Positions 1 through 8,446 of a stretch of DNA of 64,000 bases are shown here, piece after piece. Position 1 is the stretch's first letter, and each line of letters opens with the position of its first letter. The notes beneath the pieces are model-generated. The model was not told the origin of the DNA and ran no database searches. It saw only the letters and a program-made list of their open reading frames with translations. The DNA comes from Pseudomonas sp. Au-Pse12. Its GTDB lineage: Bacteria > Pseudomonadota > Gammaproteobacteria > Pseudomonadales > Pseudomonadaceae. Where the stretch lies: contig NZ_JAJTTH010000007.1 of assembly GCF_021341665.1 (NCBI RefSeq), forward strand, positions 186,001 to 250,000, written 5' to 3'. The position numbers and the translations under genes were made by a program.

Positions 1-2
1 CC

Positions 3-218
3 AGCCAGGATCGTCCGGTCTATGTGCAGCAGGCACCGGTCTATGTGCAACCGCAGCCGGTGTATGCCGCGCCACCACCACCGGTCTACTACCAGTCGGC
101 ACCGGTCTACGTGCAGCAGCCGGTCTACTACCGCCCGGCACCGGTGTACTACGGGCCGCCTCGCGGCTACTACGGCCACCCGCATTACTACTACGGCCCA
201 GGTCCCGGCCGCTGGTAA
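3..218 (+). CDS. Pro/Tyr-rich protein, C-terminal part (5' end off window)
   Basis: The reading frame is open from the window edge and stops at 216-218, so only the last 71 residues are visible. They consist of irregular repeats of the form APVYxQ, PPPVYY and PVYYGP, ending in GPGPGRW. This low-complexity Pro/Tyr/Gln composition is common in small exported or surface proteins of Pseudomonas. No catalytic motif is visible and I do not recognise a function. An internal GTG at 24 could start translation, but the codons upstream have the same PVYV composition, which argues for a longer gene beginning before the window. Confidence 0.6.
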   Translation, partial: SQDRPVYVQQAPVYVQPQPVYAAPPPPVYYQSAPVYVQQPVYYRPAPVYYGPPRGYYGHPHYYYGPGPGRW

Positions 219-245
219 CAGGCAACGGAATCAAACCACAGGCCC

Positions 246-258
246 CGCCCCCAAAGCG
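246..258. repeat. Left copy of a 13-bp target-site duplication
   Basis: The sequence cgcccccaaagcg occurs here and again at 550-562, directly abutting the inverted repeats of the element at 259-549. Removing the element and one copy restores a hairpin (gccccgc at 242-248 paired with gcggggc at 560-566, followed by a T-rich stretch). That hairpin would have been the intrinsic terminator of the gene ending at 218. The duplication is therefore the footprint of an insertion into that terminator. Confidence 0.8.
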
Positions 259-276
259 TAATGCTGTTCACTTAAC

Positions 277-315
277 AAAAACGGCGCTTCCTCAAGATGA
301 GCAAGCGCCGTTTTT
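277..315. terminator. Bidirectional intrinsic terminator inside the MITE
   Basis: aaaaacggcgctt (277-289) pairs perfectly with aagcgccgttttt (303-315) around a 13-base loop. The GC core flanked by A5 and T5 makes it a terminator on either strand. It may replace the host terminator that the insertion split. Confidence 0.8.
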
Positions 316-356
316 CCTGGGCTTCGCTGCCACCCCAAAAGAGACGAGCATTACCC

Positions 357-488
357 TGTGGCGAGGGAGCTTGCTCCCGCTGGGGTGCGCAGCGCCCCCA
401 GTAGCGTCCACGCGGTGAGCCTGGTAAACCGCGCCGGCAGGTTTTACGACCGCTACGCGGCCGAGCGGGAGCAAGCTCCCTCGCCACA
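357..488. repeat. REP doublet (REPIN)
   Basis: tgtggcgagggagcttgctc at 357 onward is repeated in inverted orientation at 464-488. This is a common Pseudomonas fluorescens-group REP unit, and the head-to-head arrangement is a REPIN. It lies wholly inside the MITE, so one mobile repeat has landed in another. Confidence 0.8.
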
Positions 489-549
489 ACAGGCCTTGTC
501 ACTACAACAAGCCCCCCCGCTCGTCCGGCCGCTTAAGTGAACAGCATTA

Positions 550-562
550 CGCCCCCAAAGCG
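550..562. repeat. Right copy of the 13-bp target-site duplication
   Basis: Same 13 bases as 246-258. The right half of the split terminator (gcggggc, 560-566) and its T-rich tail follow. From 567 to 770 I see no gene. Confidence 0.8.
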
Positions 563-770
563 GGGCTTGTTGCATTTTGCCATCACTCGAATGTCTGAAT
601 CATTCAGGATAATGTCGTGCCTGGAACAGTATTTGCCTTTAAATCCGGCAATAGTGTGCTGATCCCTCGGCCGTCGTGAGCAACATGCAACTGTCATGTT
701 TGTGTCATTCAAGGACGACAAGATCGACACAGTCCGCTCGCCCCTGGCCCATAACAACAAGGACGAACCC

Positions 771-965
771 ATGCCCACGCAAAACCCGCACCGCGTCGCC
801 GGCCTCTGCACCTCTAGCCGGGTGTATGACGCCCTGACCGAACTCAAGCACCTCGAAGGCCACCGCAGCGCCAAGTTCCTCTCGCTGCTGGCCCAGAACC
901 TGGTGCGCAAGGGCCTGCTCAACGAGCAGGAAGTGCTGCACATGCTCGACCAGGTGGTGGACTGA
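771..965 (+). CDS. Small hypothetical protein (64 aa)
   Basis: The start is the ATG at 771, preceded by AAGGACG at a good distance; the frame is open upstream to 696 but without a ribosome site. The product is soluble and mostly helical, with an amphipathic second half (SAKFLSLLAQNLVRKGLL) and an acidic C terminus. I do not recognise the family. It stands alone between the MITE and the trhP region. Codon use matches the surrounding high-GC genes, which supports it being real. Confidence 0.6.
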   Translation: MPTQNPHRVAGLCTSSRVYDALTELKHLEGHRSAKFLSLLAQNLVRKGLLNEQEVLHMLDQVVD

Positions 966-1073
966 GCAAGCGCTGCCGGTAGCACTGGCCTCAATGTCCA
1001 CTTTCGGATGGGGTGATTTTTCGTAGCACTTGGGGCTTTGTAAGGTAACCCCTCGCCAATCGAGGAGGTTGCC

Positions 1074-1139
1074 ATGCCCAAGGTCCAGATCATGTCCGTC
1101 ATCGGCAGTGCCGTCCTCGCATCGCTCAAGGAGCGATGA
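1074..1139 (+). CDS. Possible 21-aa micropeptide
   Basis: ATG at 1074 is preceded by a near-ideal Shine-Dalgarno, cgaggaggttgcc, and the frame stops with TGA at 1137-1139. The peptide begins MPKVQIMSVIGS and ends LASLKER. It has a short hydrophobic centre and a charged tail, so it could be a membrane-active or leader peptide. Function is unknown. The ribosome site is the main support; such a strong site 5' of a random ATG is uncommon but possible. Confidence 0.4.
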   Translation: MPKVQIMSVIGSAVLASLKER

Positions 1140-1285
1140 CAAAGCCGTCGTGAACTCGGCGTCCTCGGGTTTAGTCCGCAGCCGCGGCGCCAAGTGCTGT
1201 TTTTTCTGCACGCGGCATAGACCCAGATCAATGAATGCGCCGGCGCACTGGCTTACCCTCGCGACCTTTTGCGACCGACAGCCCC

Positions 1286-2611
1286 ATGACGCTCCTCGCC
1301 AAACCCGAACTCCTGGCTCCCGCCGGCACCCTGAAGAACATGCGCTACGCCTTCGCCTACGGCGCCGATGCGGTGTACGCCGGCCAGCCGCGCTACAGCC
1401 TGCGGGTGCGCAACAACGAATTCGACCACGCCAACCTGGCCCTCGGCATTCGCGAGGCCCAGGCCCAGGGCAAGCGTTTCTACGTGGTGGTCAACATCGC
1501 CCCGCACAACGCCAAGCTCAAGACCTTCCTCAAGGACCTGCAACCGGTCATCGACATGGCCCCGGACGCGCTGATCATGTCCGACCCGGGCCTGATCATG
1601 CTGGTGCGCCGGCACTTCCCGCACATGCCGATCCACCTCTCGGTGCAGGCCAACACGGTGAACTGGGCCAGCGCCGAATTCTGGCAGCAGCAGGGTCTGA
1701 CGCGGATCATCCTGTCCCGGGAACTGTCCCTGGAAGAGATCGAGGAAATCCGCCAGCAAGTGCCGGCCATGGAGCTGGAAGTCTTCGTCCACGGCGCGCT
1801 GTGCATGGCCTACTCCGGGCGCTGCCTGCTGTCGGGCTACATGAACAAGCGCGACGCCAACCAGGGCACCTGCACCAACGCCTGCCGCTGGAAATACAAG
1901 GCCGAGCAAGCCACCGAGAATGACCTGGGGGAAATCGTCCAGACCTTCCAGCCGGAGCCGACCCTGGGCCTGGGCGCCCCTACCGAGCAGGTGTTCCTGC
2001 TGCAGGAAGCCAACCGCCCGGACGAGCTGATGCCAGCCTTCGAGGACGAGCACGGCACCTACATCATGAACGCCAAGGACCTGCGGGCGGTGCAGCACGT
2101 GGAGCGCCTGACCCGCATGGGCGTGCACTCACTGAAAATCGAAGGCCGGACCAAGTCGCACTTCTACTGCGCGCGCACCACCCAGGTGTATCGCCGGGCG
2201 ATCGACGACGCGGCGGCCGGGCGCGAGTTCGACCGCAGCCTGATGAACGACCTGGAGTCCCTGGCCCAGCGCGGCTACACCGAAGGCTTCCTGCGGCGCC
2301 ATGTGCATGACGAGTACCAGAACTACCAGAACGGCAGCTCGGTGTCGGAGCGCCAGCAGTTCGTCGGCGAACTGACCGGCGAACGCCGTGACCGCCTGGC
2401 CGAAGTCAAGGTGAAGAACCGTTTTGCCGTGGGCAACCACATGGAACTGATGACCCCCAAGGGCAACTTCCACTTCGACCTGCACGAACTGCAGAACGCC
2501 AAGGGCGAAGCCATCGAAGTCGCCCCGGGCGATGGCCACACGGTGTACCTGCCGATCCCCGATCAAGTGGACCTGCGCTTCGCCCTGCTGATGCGCGACA
2601 TCAACGACTGA
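1286..2611 (+). CDS. trhP: tRNA 5-hydroxyuridine modification protein TrhP (YegQ, U32 family)
   Basis: The 441-residue product begins MTLLAKPELLAPAGTLKN, the classic N terminus of the U32 'peptidase' family; the ATG at 1286 fits the family start better than the in-frame codon at 1235. In E. coli TrhP (YegQ) acts with prephenate-derived chemistry to make 5-hydroxyuridine at tRNA position 34, the precursor of cmo5U. The U32 signature lies around residues 165-205 (VFVHGALCMAYSGRC and the following NQGTCTNACRW). It includes Cys173, Cys180, Cys196 and Cys200, likely Fe-S ligands as proposed for the family. The C-terminal domain (about 370-440) is a small beta domain. Old annotations as a protease or collagenase are probably wrong. 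Confidence 0.9.
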   Translation: MTLLAKPELLAPAGTLKNMRYAFAYGADAVYAGQPRYSLRVRNNEFDHANLALGIREAQAQGKRFYVVVNIAPHNAKLKTFLKDLQPVIDMAPDALIMSDPGLIMLVRRHFPHMPIHLSVQANTVNWASAEFWQQQGLTRIILSRELSLEEIEEIRQQVPAMELEVFVHGALCMAYSGRCLLSGYMNKRDANQGTCTNACRWKYKAEQATENDLGEIVQTFQPEPTLGLGAPTEQVFLLQEANRPDELMPAFEDEHGTYIMNAKDLRAVQHVERLTRMGVHSLKIEGRTKSHFYCARTTQVYRRAIDDAAAGREFDRSLMNDLESLAQRGYTEGFLRRHVHDEYQNYQNGSSVSERQQFVGELTGERRDRLAEVKVKNRFAVGNHMELMTPKGNFHFDLHELQNAKGEAIEVAPGDGHTVYLPIPDQVDLRFALLMRDIND

Positions 2612-2662
2612 TACGCCTCGCCGCTGCCGGACCACCTCGCCGGCCCGGCAGCGGCCACAGGG

Positions 2663-4342
2663 TCAGATGCGGAACTGCCCCACCAATCGACCCAGGCGCT
2701 GGCCCAGGTCCGCCAGGCTGCGGGACGTCTGGGCCCCGCGCTGGGTTTCATCGGCCACGCTGTCCACCGCCACGGCGATCTGATGCACGCTGCGGTTGAT
2801 CTCTTCGGCCACCGCAGTCTGCTCTTCGGCAGCGCTGGCAATCTGCGCGTTCATTGAATTGATGGTGCCGATCAGCTGGGCCATGGTGTCCAGCGAAGCC
2901 CCGGCCTCGTTGGCCTTGACCGAGGTACCGTCGCCGGCGTCGCTGGAGCGGCGCATGGCGTCCACCGCCACCCGGGTGCCCTGCTGCAGACGGTCGATCA
3001 TGCCCTGGATTTCCTGGGTGCTCTGCTGGGTGCGGCTGGCCAGGGCCCGCACTTCGTCGGCGACCACGGCAAAACCGCGCCCGGCCTCCCCGGCCCGGGC
3101 CGCTTCGATGGCGGCGTTGAGCGCCAGCAGGTTGGTCTGTTCGGCAATCGAGCGGATCACGTCCAGCACGCTGACAATCGACGACACGTCCTGCTGCAGG
3201 CTGTCCAGGGAAGTGCCGCTGTTGCGAATATCACTGACCAGGGAATGGATCTGCTGGATGCTGCCGTCCACCACGCGCTTGGCCGCCTGGCCTTCTTCAT
3301 CGGTCTGCTGCGCCGCCACCGCCGCGCCCTGGGCACTGCGCGCCACTTCCTGGGCGGCGGACGACATTTCATTGATCGCCGTGGCCACCTGATCGGTCTC
3401 GTGGCGCTGGCGTTCCATGGCCTGCTCGGAACGGTGCGCCTGATCCGACACCTGGGTCACCAGCTCGGTGAGCTGCCCGGTCATCTCGGTGATCTGCCGC
3501 ACCAGGCTGTGGATCTTGTCGACAAAGCGGTTGAACGAACCGGCCAGTTGCCCCAGCTCGTCCTGGCTGGTGATCGCCAGGCGGCGGGTCAGGTCGCCCT
3601 CACCGGCGGCGATGTCATCCAGGTTGGCCTTCATCAGGTTCAGCGGCCGCAACATGGTGTTGGCCACCAGAATGCCCAGGCCCGCGATCACCAGCAGCAC
3701 CACCGCGGCGATCCCGAGAATGCTCAGGACCATGCCTTCCATGCGCTGGTTGACGCTGTTCTCCACCGCCGCCACCTGGGCGTCGATGCCGTCGAGGTTG
3801 ACCGAGGTGCCCAGCACCATGTCCCACTTGGGCAGGTACTCGGTGTAGCCCAGCTTGGGCACCAGCACATCGCTGCCCGGCTGGGTCGAGCTGTACTGCA
3901 CGTAGTGGCTGCCGTCCTTGCCCACGCGCACCAGCTCGCGGTTGACGTAGACCCCGTTGGGGTCGCGGTTGTCCTTGAAGCTCTTGCCCACGCCGTCCGG
4001 GCTGTTGCCCTTGAACAGGCGCACGGTCTCGGAGTCGTAGCCGAAGAAGTAGCCGTCCTTGCCGTAGCTGATGTTCGACAGCAGCTTGACCACCTCGGCC
4101 CGGGCCGCCTGATCCCCTGGTGCCGCCGCGTCGTACAGTGGCTTGACCGTGTTCAGGGCCACTTCGACATAGCTCTGCAGCGTGGCCTTGGCCTCACCCA
4201 GCAGCCGATGACGGGTTTCCTCGACTTCCTTCTGCGCCTGCTGGCGCAGCATGAACACCGTGCTCAGGCTGATCACCAGGGCGAACAACAGTACCGGGAG
4301 GACTGCCAGGGACAGGACTTTGGCCTTCAGGCTCAAGCGCAT
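2663..4342 (-). CDS. ctpM: Methyl-accepting chemotaxis protein, single-Cache, CtpM-like
   Basis: A 559-residue chemoreceptor. A first membrane helix (about 10-32) is followed by a roughly 160-residue periplasmic sCache domain (GKDGYFFGYDSE and PKWDMVLGTSVNLDG are typical). Then come a second helix (about 203-226), HAMP (ending DLTRRLAITSQDELGQLAGSF) and the cytoplasmic signalling hairpin (EQTNLLALNAAIEAARAG). There is no CheB/CheR pentapeptide at the C terminus. Gene order and size match P. aeruginosa PA2652 (CtpM, a malate receptor), which also neighbours a transporter and TlpQ. Ligand identity is inferred from synteny only. Confidence 0.8.
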   Translation of the reverse strand: MRLSLKAKVLSLAVLPVLLFALVISLSTVFMLRQQAQKEVEETRHRLLGEAKATLQSYVEVALNTVKPLYDAAAPGDQAARAEVVKLLSNISYGKDGYFFGYDSETVRLFKGNSPDGVGKSFKDNRDPNGVYVNRELVRVGKDGSHYVQYSSTQPGSDVLVPKLGYTEYLPKWDMVLGTSVNLDGIDAQVAAVENSVNQRMEGMVLSILGIAAVVLLVIAGLGILVANTMLRPLNLMKANLDDIAAGEGDLTRRLAITSQDELGQLAGSFNRFVDKIHSLVRQITEMTGQLTELVTQVSDQAHRSEQAMERQRHETDQVATAINEMSSAAQEVARSAQGAAVAAQQTDEEGQAAKRVVDGSIQQIHSLVSDIRNSGTSLDSLQQDVSSIVSVLDVIRSIAEQTNLLALNAAIEAARAGEAGRGFAVVADEVRALASRTQQSTQEIQGMIDRLQQGTRVAVDAMRRSSDAGDGTSVKANEAGASLDTMAQLIGTINSMNAQIASAAEEQTAVAEEINRSVHQIAVAVDSVADETQRGAQTSRSLADLGQRLGRLVGQFRI

Positions 4343-4420
4343 AGTGGGCTCACTCTTGGTTTTTTATTGGCGTGATATCCGCGTTAGCGGCACGCCAAAA
4401 CAAAAGTTGAGCCTGAACCC

Positions 4421-4445
4421 GTAGCAGCCGGCTTGCCGGCGCCTG
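4421..4445. repeat. REP-like palindrome
   Basis: gtagcagccggcttgccggc begins at 4421 and contains the ccggc-ttg-ccggc type palindrome of common Pseudomonas REP units. It sits in the 136-bp gap just downstream of the transporter gene. Confidence 0.5.
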
Positions 4446-4478
4446 CAACACCCCCCGGCTACTACGAGCGCGAGATGA

Positions 4479-5798
4479 TCAGAGGACCATGGCGGCCACC
4501 CAGCCGAAGGCCAGCAGTGGCAGGTTGTAGTGCAGGAAGGTCGGGACCACGGTGTCCCAGATATGGTGGTGCTGGCCATCGATGTTCAGGCCCGAGGTCG
4601 GCCCCAGGGTCGAGTCCGAGGCCGGCGAGCCCGCGTCACCCAGCGCCCCGGCGGTGCCCACGATGCAGACGATCGCCAGCGGGCTGAAGCCCAACTGCAC
4701 GCACAACGGCACGAAGATCGCCGCAAGGATCGGCACCGTGGAAAACGACGAGCCGATGCCCATGGTCACCAGCAGCCCCACCAGCAACATCAGCAAGGCG
4801 CCCACGCCCTTGCTGTGGCCGATCCACGCCGCCGAGGCCTGGACCAGCGAGTTGACCTCGCCGGTGGCCTTCATCACTTCGGCAAAGCCCGAGGCGGCGA
4901 TCATGATGAAGCCGATCATGGCCATCATCTTCATGCCTTCGGTGAACAGGTCGTCGGTCTCGCGCCAGCGCACGATGCCCGACACCGAGAAAATCAGAAA
5001 CCCGCACAATGCGCCGATAATCATCGAGTCCAGCAGCAGCTGGATCACGAACGCAGCGACGATGGCCACCGCCGCCACCAGCAAGGTCCGCGGGTTGTAC
5101 TGCACCGCCACCTGCTCGACCTTCTCGATCCGGTCCAGGTCATACACGCGCTTCTTGCGGTAGCTGACAAAGGCCAGCAGCAAACCGCAAAGCATGCCCA
5201 GGGCCGGAATGCCCATGGCGTGAGTGACGTTGACCTGACTGATGTCGACCCCGCTGCGGGCCACGTTGGCCAGGAGGATCTCGTTGAGGAAGATGTTGCC
5301 AAAGCCGACCGGCAGGAACATGTAGGGGGTGATCAGGCCAAAGGTGATGACGCAGGCGATCAGCCGCCGGTCCAATTGCAGCTTGGTCAGCACATACAGC
5401 AGCGGCGGCACCAGCAGCGGAATGAAGGCAATGTGGATCGGCAGGATGTTCTGCGAGGCAATCGCCACCACCCACAGCAGGCCGATCAGCAGCCACTTGA
5501 CCTGACCACCCCCGTGGGCGTCCTGGCGATCCACCAGCACCAGGATCTTGTCCGCCAGGGCGTGGGCCAGCCCGGATTTGGCGATGGCCACGGCGAACGC
5601 GCCGAGCAAGGCATAGGACATGGCCACGGTGGCACCGCCGCCCAGGCCACTGTTGAACGCCTTGAGCGTGGCCTCGATACCCAGGCCGCCGGTCAGGCCG
5701 CCCACCAGCGCGCCAACGATCAGGGCAATCACTACATGCACGCGGGACAGGCTGAGCACCAACATCACGCCAACCGCGGCAATTACTGCGTTAATCAT
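4479..5798 (-). CDS. Na+/H+ antiporter-family transporter (PA2653-like)
   Basis: This 439-residue polytopic protein has about eleven hydrophobic segments and an ArsB/NhaC-like organisation. The conserved region near the C terminus reads GALGDAGSPASDSTLGPTSG, seen in YuiF/NhaC-type predicted amino-acid or Na+/H+ carriers. The start at 5798 (MINAVIAAVGVM) follows GAGGTAAC; a longer frame to 5873 lacks a ribosome site. It lies between two chemoreceptor genes in the order seen in P. aeruginosa (PA2652-PA2654). Its substrate could be related to what one of those receptors senses, but that is inference. Confidence 0.8.
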   Translation of the reverse strand: MINAVIAAVGVMLVLSLSRVHVVIALIVGALVGGLTGGLGIEATLKAFNSGLGGGATVAMSYALLGAFAVAIAKSGLAHALADKILVLVDRQDAHGGGQVKWLLIGLLWVVAIASQNILPIHIAFIPLLVPPLLYVLTKLQLDRRLIACVITFGLITPYMFLPVGFGNIFLNEILLANVARSGVDISQVNVTHAMGIPALGMLCGLLLAFVSYRKKRVYDLDRIEKVEQVAVQYNPRTLLVAAVAIVAAFVIQLLLDSMIIGALCGFLIFSVSGIVRWRETDDLFTEGMKMMAMIGFIMIAASGFAEVMKATGEVNSLVQASAAWIGHSKGVGALLMLLVGLLVTMGIGSSFSTVPILAAIFVPLCVQLGFSPLAIVCIVGTAGALGDAGSPASDSTLGPTSGLNIDGQHHHIWDTVVPTFLHYNLPLLAFGWVAAMVL

Positions 5799-5991
5799 CG
5801 TTACCTCATTACTGCACCAGCAAAAATGGCGCAAAAGCCTGTGACCGACCGGAAGGCAGCGGGCTGCCGACATCGAAATGAAAGAGGTTCTTATTAGGGG
5901 CGCGCACTTTGCAGCAGCAGGCCCGGCTTGTCAAAACCCGGCTCCTGTCGAGCCCCATGCCAGCGAAGCTCCCAAGCCCCACACCCTCCCC

Positions 5992-6037
5992 GTGGCGAGG
6001 GAGCTTGCTCCCGCTGGGCGGCGCAGCAGCCCCAAAG
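5992..6037. repeat. Single REP unit in the divergent intergenic region
   Basis: gtggcgagggagcttgctcc at 5992 is the same REP type as in the MITE at 357-488. It lies in the 334-bp gap (5799-6132) between the divergent transporter and tlpQ genes. Apart from the ribosome site AAGGACG before 6133, I see nothing else in that gap. Confidence 0.7.
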
Positions 6038-6132
6038 CTTCGCGGTTTATTTCGAACAAGCGTTTAAAGAACACCGTTCGTCGGCCGCTACAGTGCAAAG
6101 TCTCAGATATTTATCGAATAAAGGACGTCTCC

Positions 6133-8280
6133 ATGTCGCTCAGACAACTTTCCATCCAATGGAAGATCACCCTGCTGGCCGGACTCTGCCTGTTGGGCAT
6201 CGTGTCGCTGTTGGTGGGGCTTTCGCTGTATCGCATGGAGCACAACTCCGAGCTGGTGAAGGCCTCGAGCATGGAGATGCTCAACGAAGCCGCCCAGGCG
6301 CGGATCGAGGCCCAGGGTGAAGTCCAGGCGCTGGGGATCCGCCAGCAGTTCATGGACGCCTACCAGTACGGCCACGGCTTCTCGCGCCAGGTGCTGTTCC
6401 TGCGCGAACAGGCGGAAAAGCGCTTCCTCGACGCCTTCGACCTGCGTGAGGACCTGACCCGCCAGGTCAAGTCGGCGCTGCAGGCCAACCCCGACCTGCT
6501 GGGCCTGTCCCTGGTGTTCGAAGCCAACGCCCTGGATGGCAAGGACGAATTGTTCAGCGGCCAGGGCGAGCTGGGCAGCAACGAAAAGGGTCGCTTCGCC
6601 CTGTACTGGTCGCAGCCCACCCCCGGCAAGCTGACCGCCATGTCGCTGCCGGAAAGCGACATGAGCGACACCCGCACCGGCCCCAGCGGCCAGCCGGCCA
6701 ATGCCTGGTTCACCTGCCCGCGCAGCACCCTCAAGCCCTGCGTGATCGAACCCTACTTCTATGACATCGACGGCCAGAAGGTGCTGATGACCAGCATCGT
6801 CTTCCCGCTGCTGGTGAACGGCAAAGTCATCGCCTCGCTGTCGGTGGACATCAACCTCAACAGCCTCCAGGCGGTCAGCCAGAACGCCAGCAAGCGCCTC
6901 TATGCCGGCCAGACCAACGTCAGCATCCTGAGCCCGGTGGGCCTGCTGGCCGGCTACAGCCCGGACGCCAGCAAGCTCAGCCAGCGCCTGGACAGTGTCG
7001 ACACGGCCAACGGCGCCGAACTGCTGCGCCTGCTGTCCAGCAGCACCCAGACCCAGAGCCTGCACAGCAACAACGAGCTCAAGGTGCTGGCCCCCTTCAC
7101 CCCGATTCCCGGCGGCAAGGCCTGGGGCGTGCTGCTGGACGTGCCGGAAAAGGTCCTGGTGGGCCCTGCCGAAGCGCTGAAGAGCGAGCTCGACGCGCGC
7201 AACAACAGCGGCACCCTGATCGAACTCGGCCTCGGCCTGCTGGCCGCGGTGGTCGGCCTGCTGCTGGTGTGGCTGATGGCCCGCAGCGTGACCCGGCCGA
7301 TCCTCGGCGTGGCCCACATGCTCGAAGACATCGCCAGCGGCGAAGGCGACCTGACCCGGCGCCTGGCCTACGACAAGCAGGACGAGCTGGGCCAGCTGGC
7401 CGGCTGGTTCAACCGCTTCCTCGACAAGCTGCAACCGATCATCGCCGAGGTGAAGCGCTCGGTGCAGGACGCCCGCGGCACCGCCGACCAGTCTTCGGCG
7501 ATCGCCACCCAGACCAGCGCCGGCATGGAACAGCAATACCGCCAGGTCGACCAGGTGGCTACCGCTTCCCATGAAATGAGCGCCACCGCCCAGGACGTCG
7601 CCCGCAGTGCGGCCCAGGCCGCCCAGGCGGCACGGGACGCCGACCAGGCCACGCAGCAGGGCCTGAGCGTGATCGACCACACCACCCGCAGCATCGACCT
7701 GCTGGCCGCCGACATGAGCACCGCCATGACCCAGGTCGAAGGCCTGGCCAGCAACAGCGAGCAGATCGGTTCGGTACTGGAAGTGATCCGCGCCATCGCC
7801 GAACAGACCAACCTGCTGGCGCTGAACGCGGCCATCGAGGCGGCCCGTGCCGGGGAAGCCGGGCGCGGCTTTGCGGTGGTGGCCGATGAAGTGCGCAACC
7901 TGGCCCAGCGCACCCAGGCATCGGTGGAAGAAACCCGCCAGGTGATCGAGCAGCTGCAAAACGGCACCCGAGACGTGGTGGGCTCGATGAACAACAGCCA
8001 TCGCCAGGCCCAGGGCAGCGTCGAGCAAGTCGGGCAGGCGGTCACCGCCCTGCGCCAGATCGGCGATGCGGTGACCGTGATCAGCGACATGAACCTGCAG
8101 ATCGCCAGCGCCGCCGAACAGCAGAGCGCGGTGGCCGAAGAGATCAACAGCAACGTGGCGACCATTCGCGATGTCACCGAGTCGCTGTCGGAACAGGCCA
8201 ACGAGTCGGCGCGGGTCAGCCAGTCGCTCAACAGCCTGGCCAACCAGCAACAGCGCCTGATGGATCAGTTCCGCGTCTGA
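6133..8280 (+). CDS. tlpQ: Methyl-accepting chemotaxis protein, dCache, TlpQ-like
   Basis: A 715-residue receptor. A first membrane helix (about 13-33) is followed by a roughly 320-residue periplasmic double-Cache domain (note FYDIDGQKVLMTSIVFPLL). A second membrane helix lies at about 357-381, then HAMP (DLTRRLAYDKQDELGQLAGWF) and the signalling hairpin with EQTNLLALNAAIEAARAG. The start at 6133 follows AAGGACGTCTCC; upstream codons run through a REP element and are not coding. Length and position match P. aeruginosa TlpQ (PA2654), which senses histamine and polyamines. That ligand assignment is by synteny and domain type. Confidence 0.8.
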   Translation: MSLRQLSIQWKITLLAGLCLLGIVSLLVGLSLYRMEHNSELVKASSMEMLNEAAQARIEAQGEVQALGIRQQFMDAYQYGHGFSRQVLFLREQAEKRFLDAFDLREDLTRQVKSALQANPDLLGLSLVFEANALDGKDELFSGQGELGSNEKGRFALYWSQPTPGKLTAMSLPESDMSDTRTGPSGQPANAWFTCPRSTLKPCVIEPYFYDIDGQKVLMTSIVFPLLVNGKVIASLSVDINLNSLQAVSQNASKRLYAGQTNVSILSPVGLLAGYSPDASKLSQRLDSVDTANGAELLRLLSSSTQTQSLHSNNELKVLAPFTPIPGGKAWGVLLDVPEKVLVGPAEALKSELDARNNSGTLIELGLGLLAAVVGLLLVWLMARSVTRPILGVAHMLEDIASGEGDLTRRLAYDKQDELGQLAGWFNRFLDKLQPIIAEVKRSVQDARGTADQSSAIATQTSAGMEQQYRQVDQVATASHEMSATAQDVARSAAQAAQAARDADQATQQGLSVIDHTTRSIDLLAADMSTAMTQVEGLASNSEQIGSVLEVIRAIAEQTNLLALNAAIEAARAGEAGRGFAVVADEVRNLAQRTQASVEETRQVIEQLQNGTRDVVGSMNNSHRQAQGSVEQVGQAVTALRQIGDAVTVISDMNLQIASAAEQQSAVAEEINSNVATIRDVTESLSEQANESARVSQSLNSLANQQQRLMDQFRV

Positions 8281-8289
8281 CCCTGTCCG

Positions 8290-8306
8290 AAGGCCCTTCG
8301 GGCCTT
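8290..8306 (+). terminator. Hairpin downstream of tlpQ
   Basis: aaggccc (8290-8296) pairs with gggcctt (8300-8306) around a 3-base loop, 9 bases after the tlpQ stop. The U-run is poor, so termination here may be weak or rely on the adjacent REP pair. Confidence 0.5.
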
Positions 8307-8382
8307 GTCGCAGCCTCGCCATGGCTCGGCAACGGCTACACCGGCACCAAACCAATGGTGTAGCCGCTGCCGCAGGCTGCGA
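8307..8382. repeat. Inverted REP pair of a second type
   Basis: cgcagcctcg...cggctaca (8309-8340) and tgtagccgctgccgcaggct (8359 onward) are inverted copies of a REP unit different from the one at 357. The pair lies between the convergent 3' ends of tlpQ and the sensor kinase gene. A single unit of this type recurs at 49150-49181. Confidence 0.65.
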
Positions 8383-8446
8383 ACGGCACGCAGGGCCGCC
8401 AAGATATAGAGGCCTCCAAGGTTCGAAGGTCGAGCGCCGGCCGAGT

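Larger units (their letters stand above)
259..549. mobile_element. 291-bp MITE with IS4-like terminal inverted repeats
   Basis: The ends are perfect 17-bp inverted repeats: taatgctgttcacttaa at 259-275 and its reverse complement at 533-549. They are flanked by 13-bp direct repeats. The end sequence resembles, from memory, the terminal repeat of IS4 (TAATGCCGATCAGTTAAG), and the 11-13 bp duplication typical of IS4 fits too. No transposase is encoded, so it is a non-autonomous MITE. It carries its own terminator-like hairpin (277-315) and a REP doublet (357-488). Confidence 0.75.

Noticed and set aside
1130..1285. Upstream start (1235) for trhP
   Set aside because: The extra 17 residues are Arg/Pro-rich and outside the family; MTLLAKPELLAPAG is the conserved beginning.
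6103..8355. 750-codon open frame antisense to tlpQ
   Set aside because: Shadow of the chemoreceptor gene; His/Gly/Leu/Val-rich translation, no ribosome site, no known domain.
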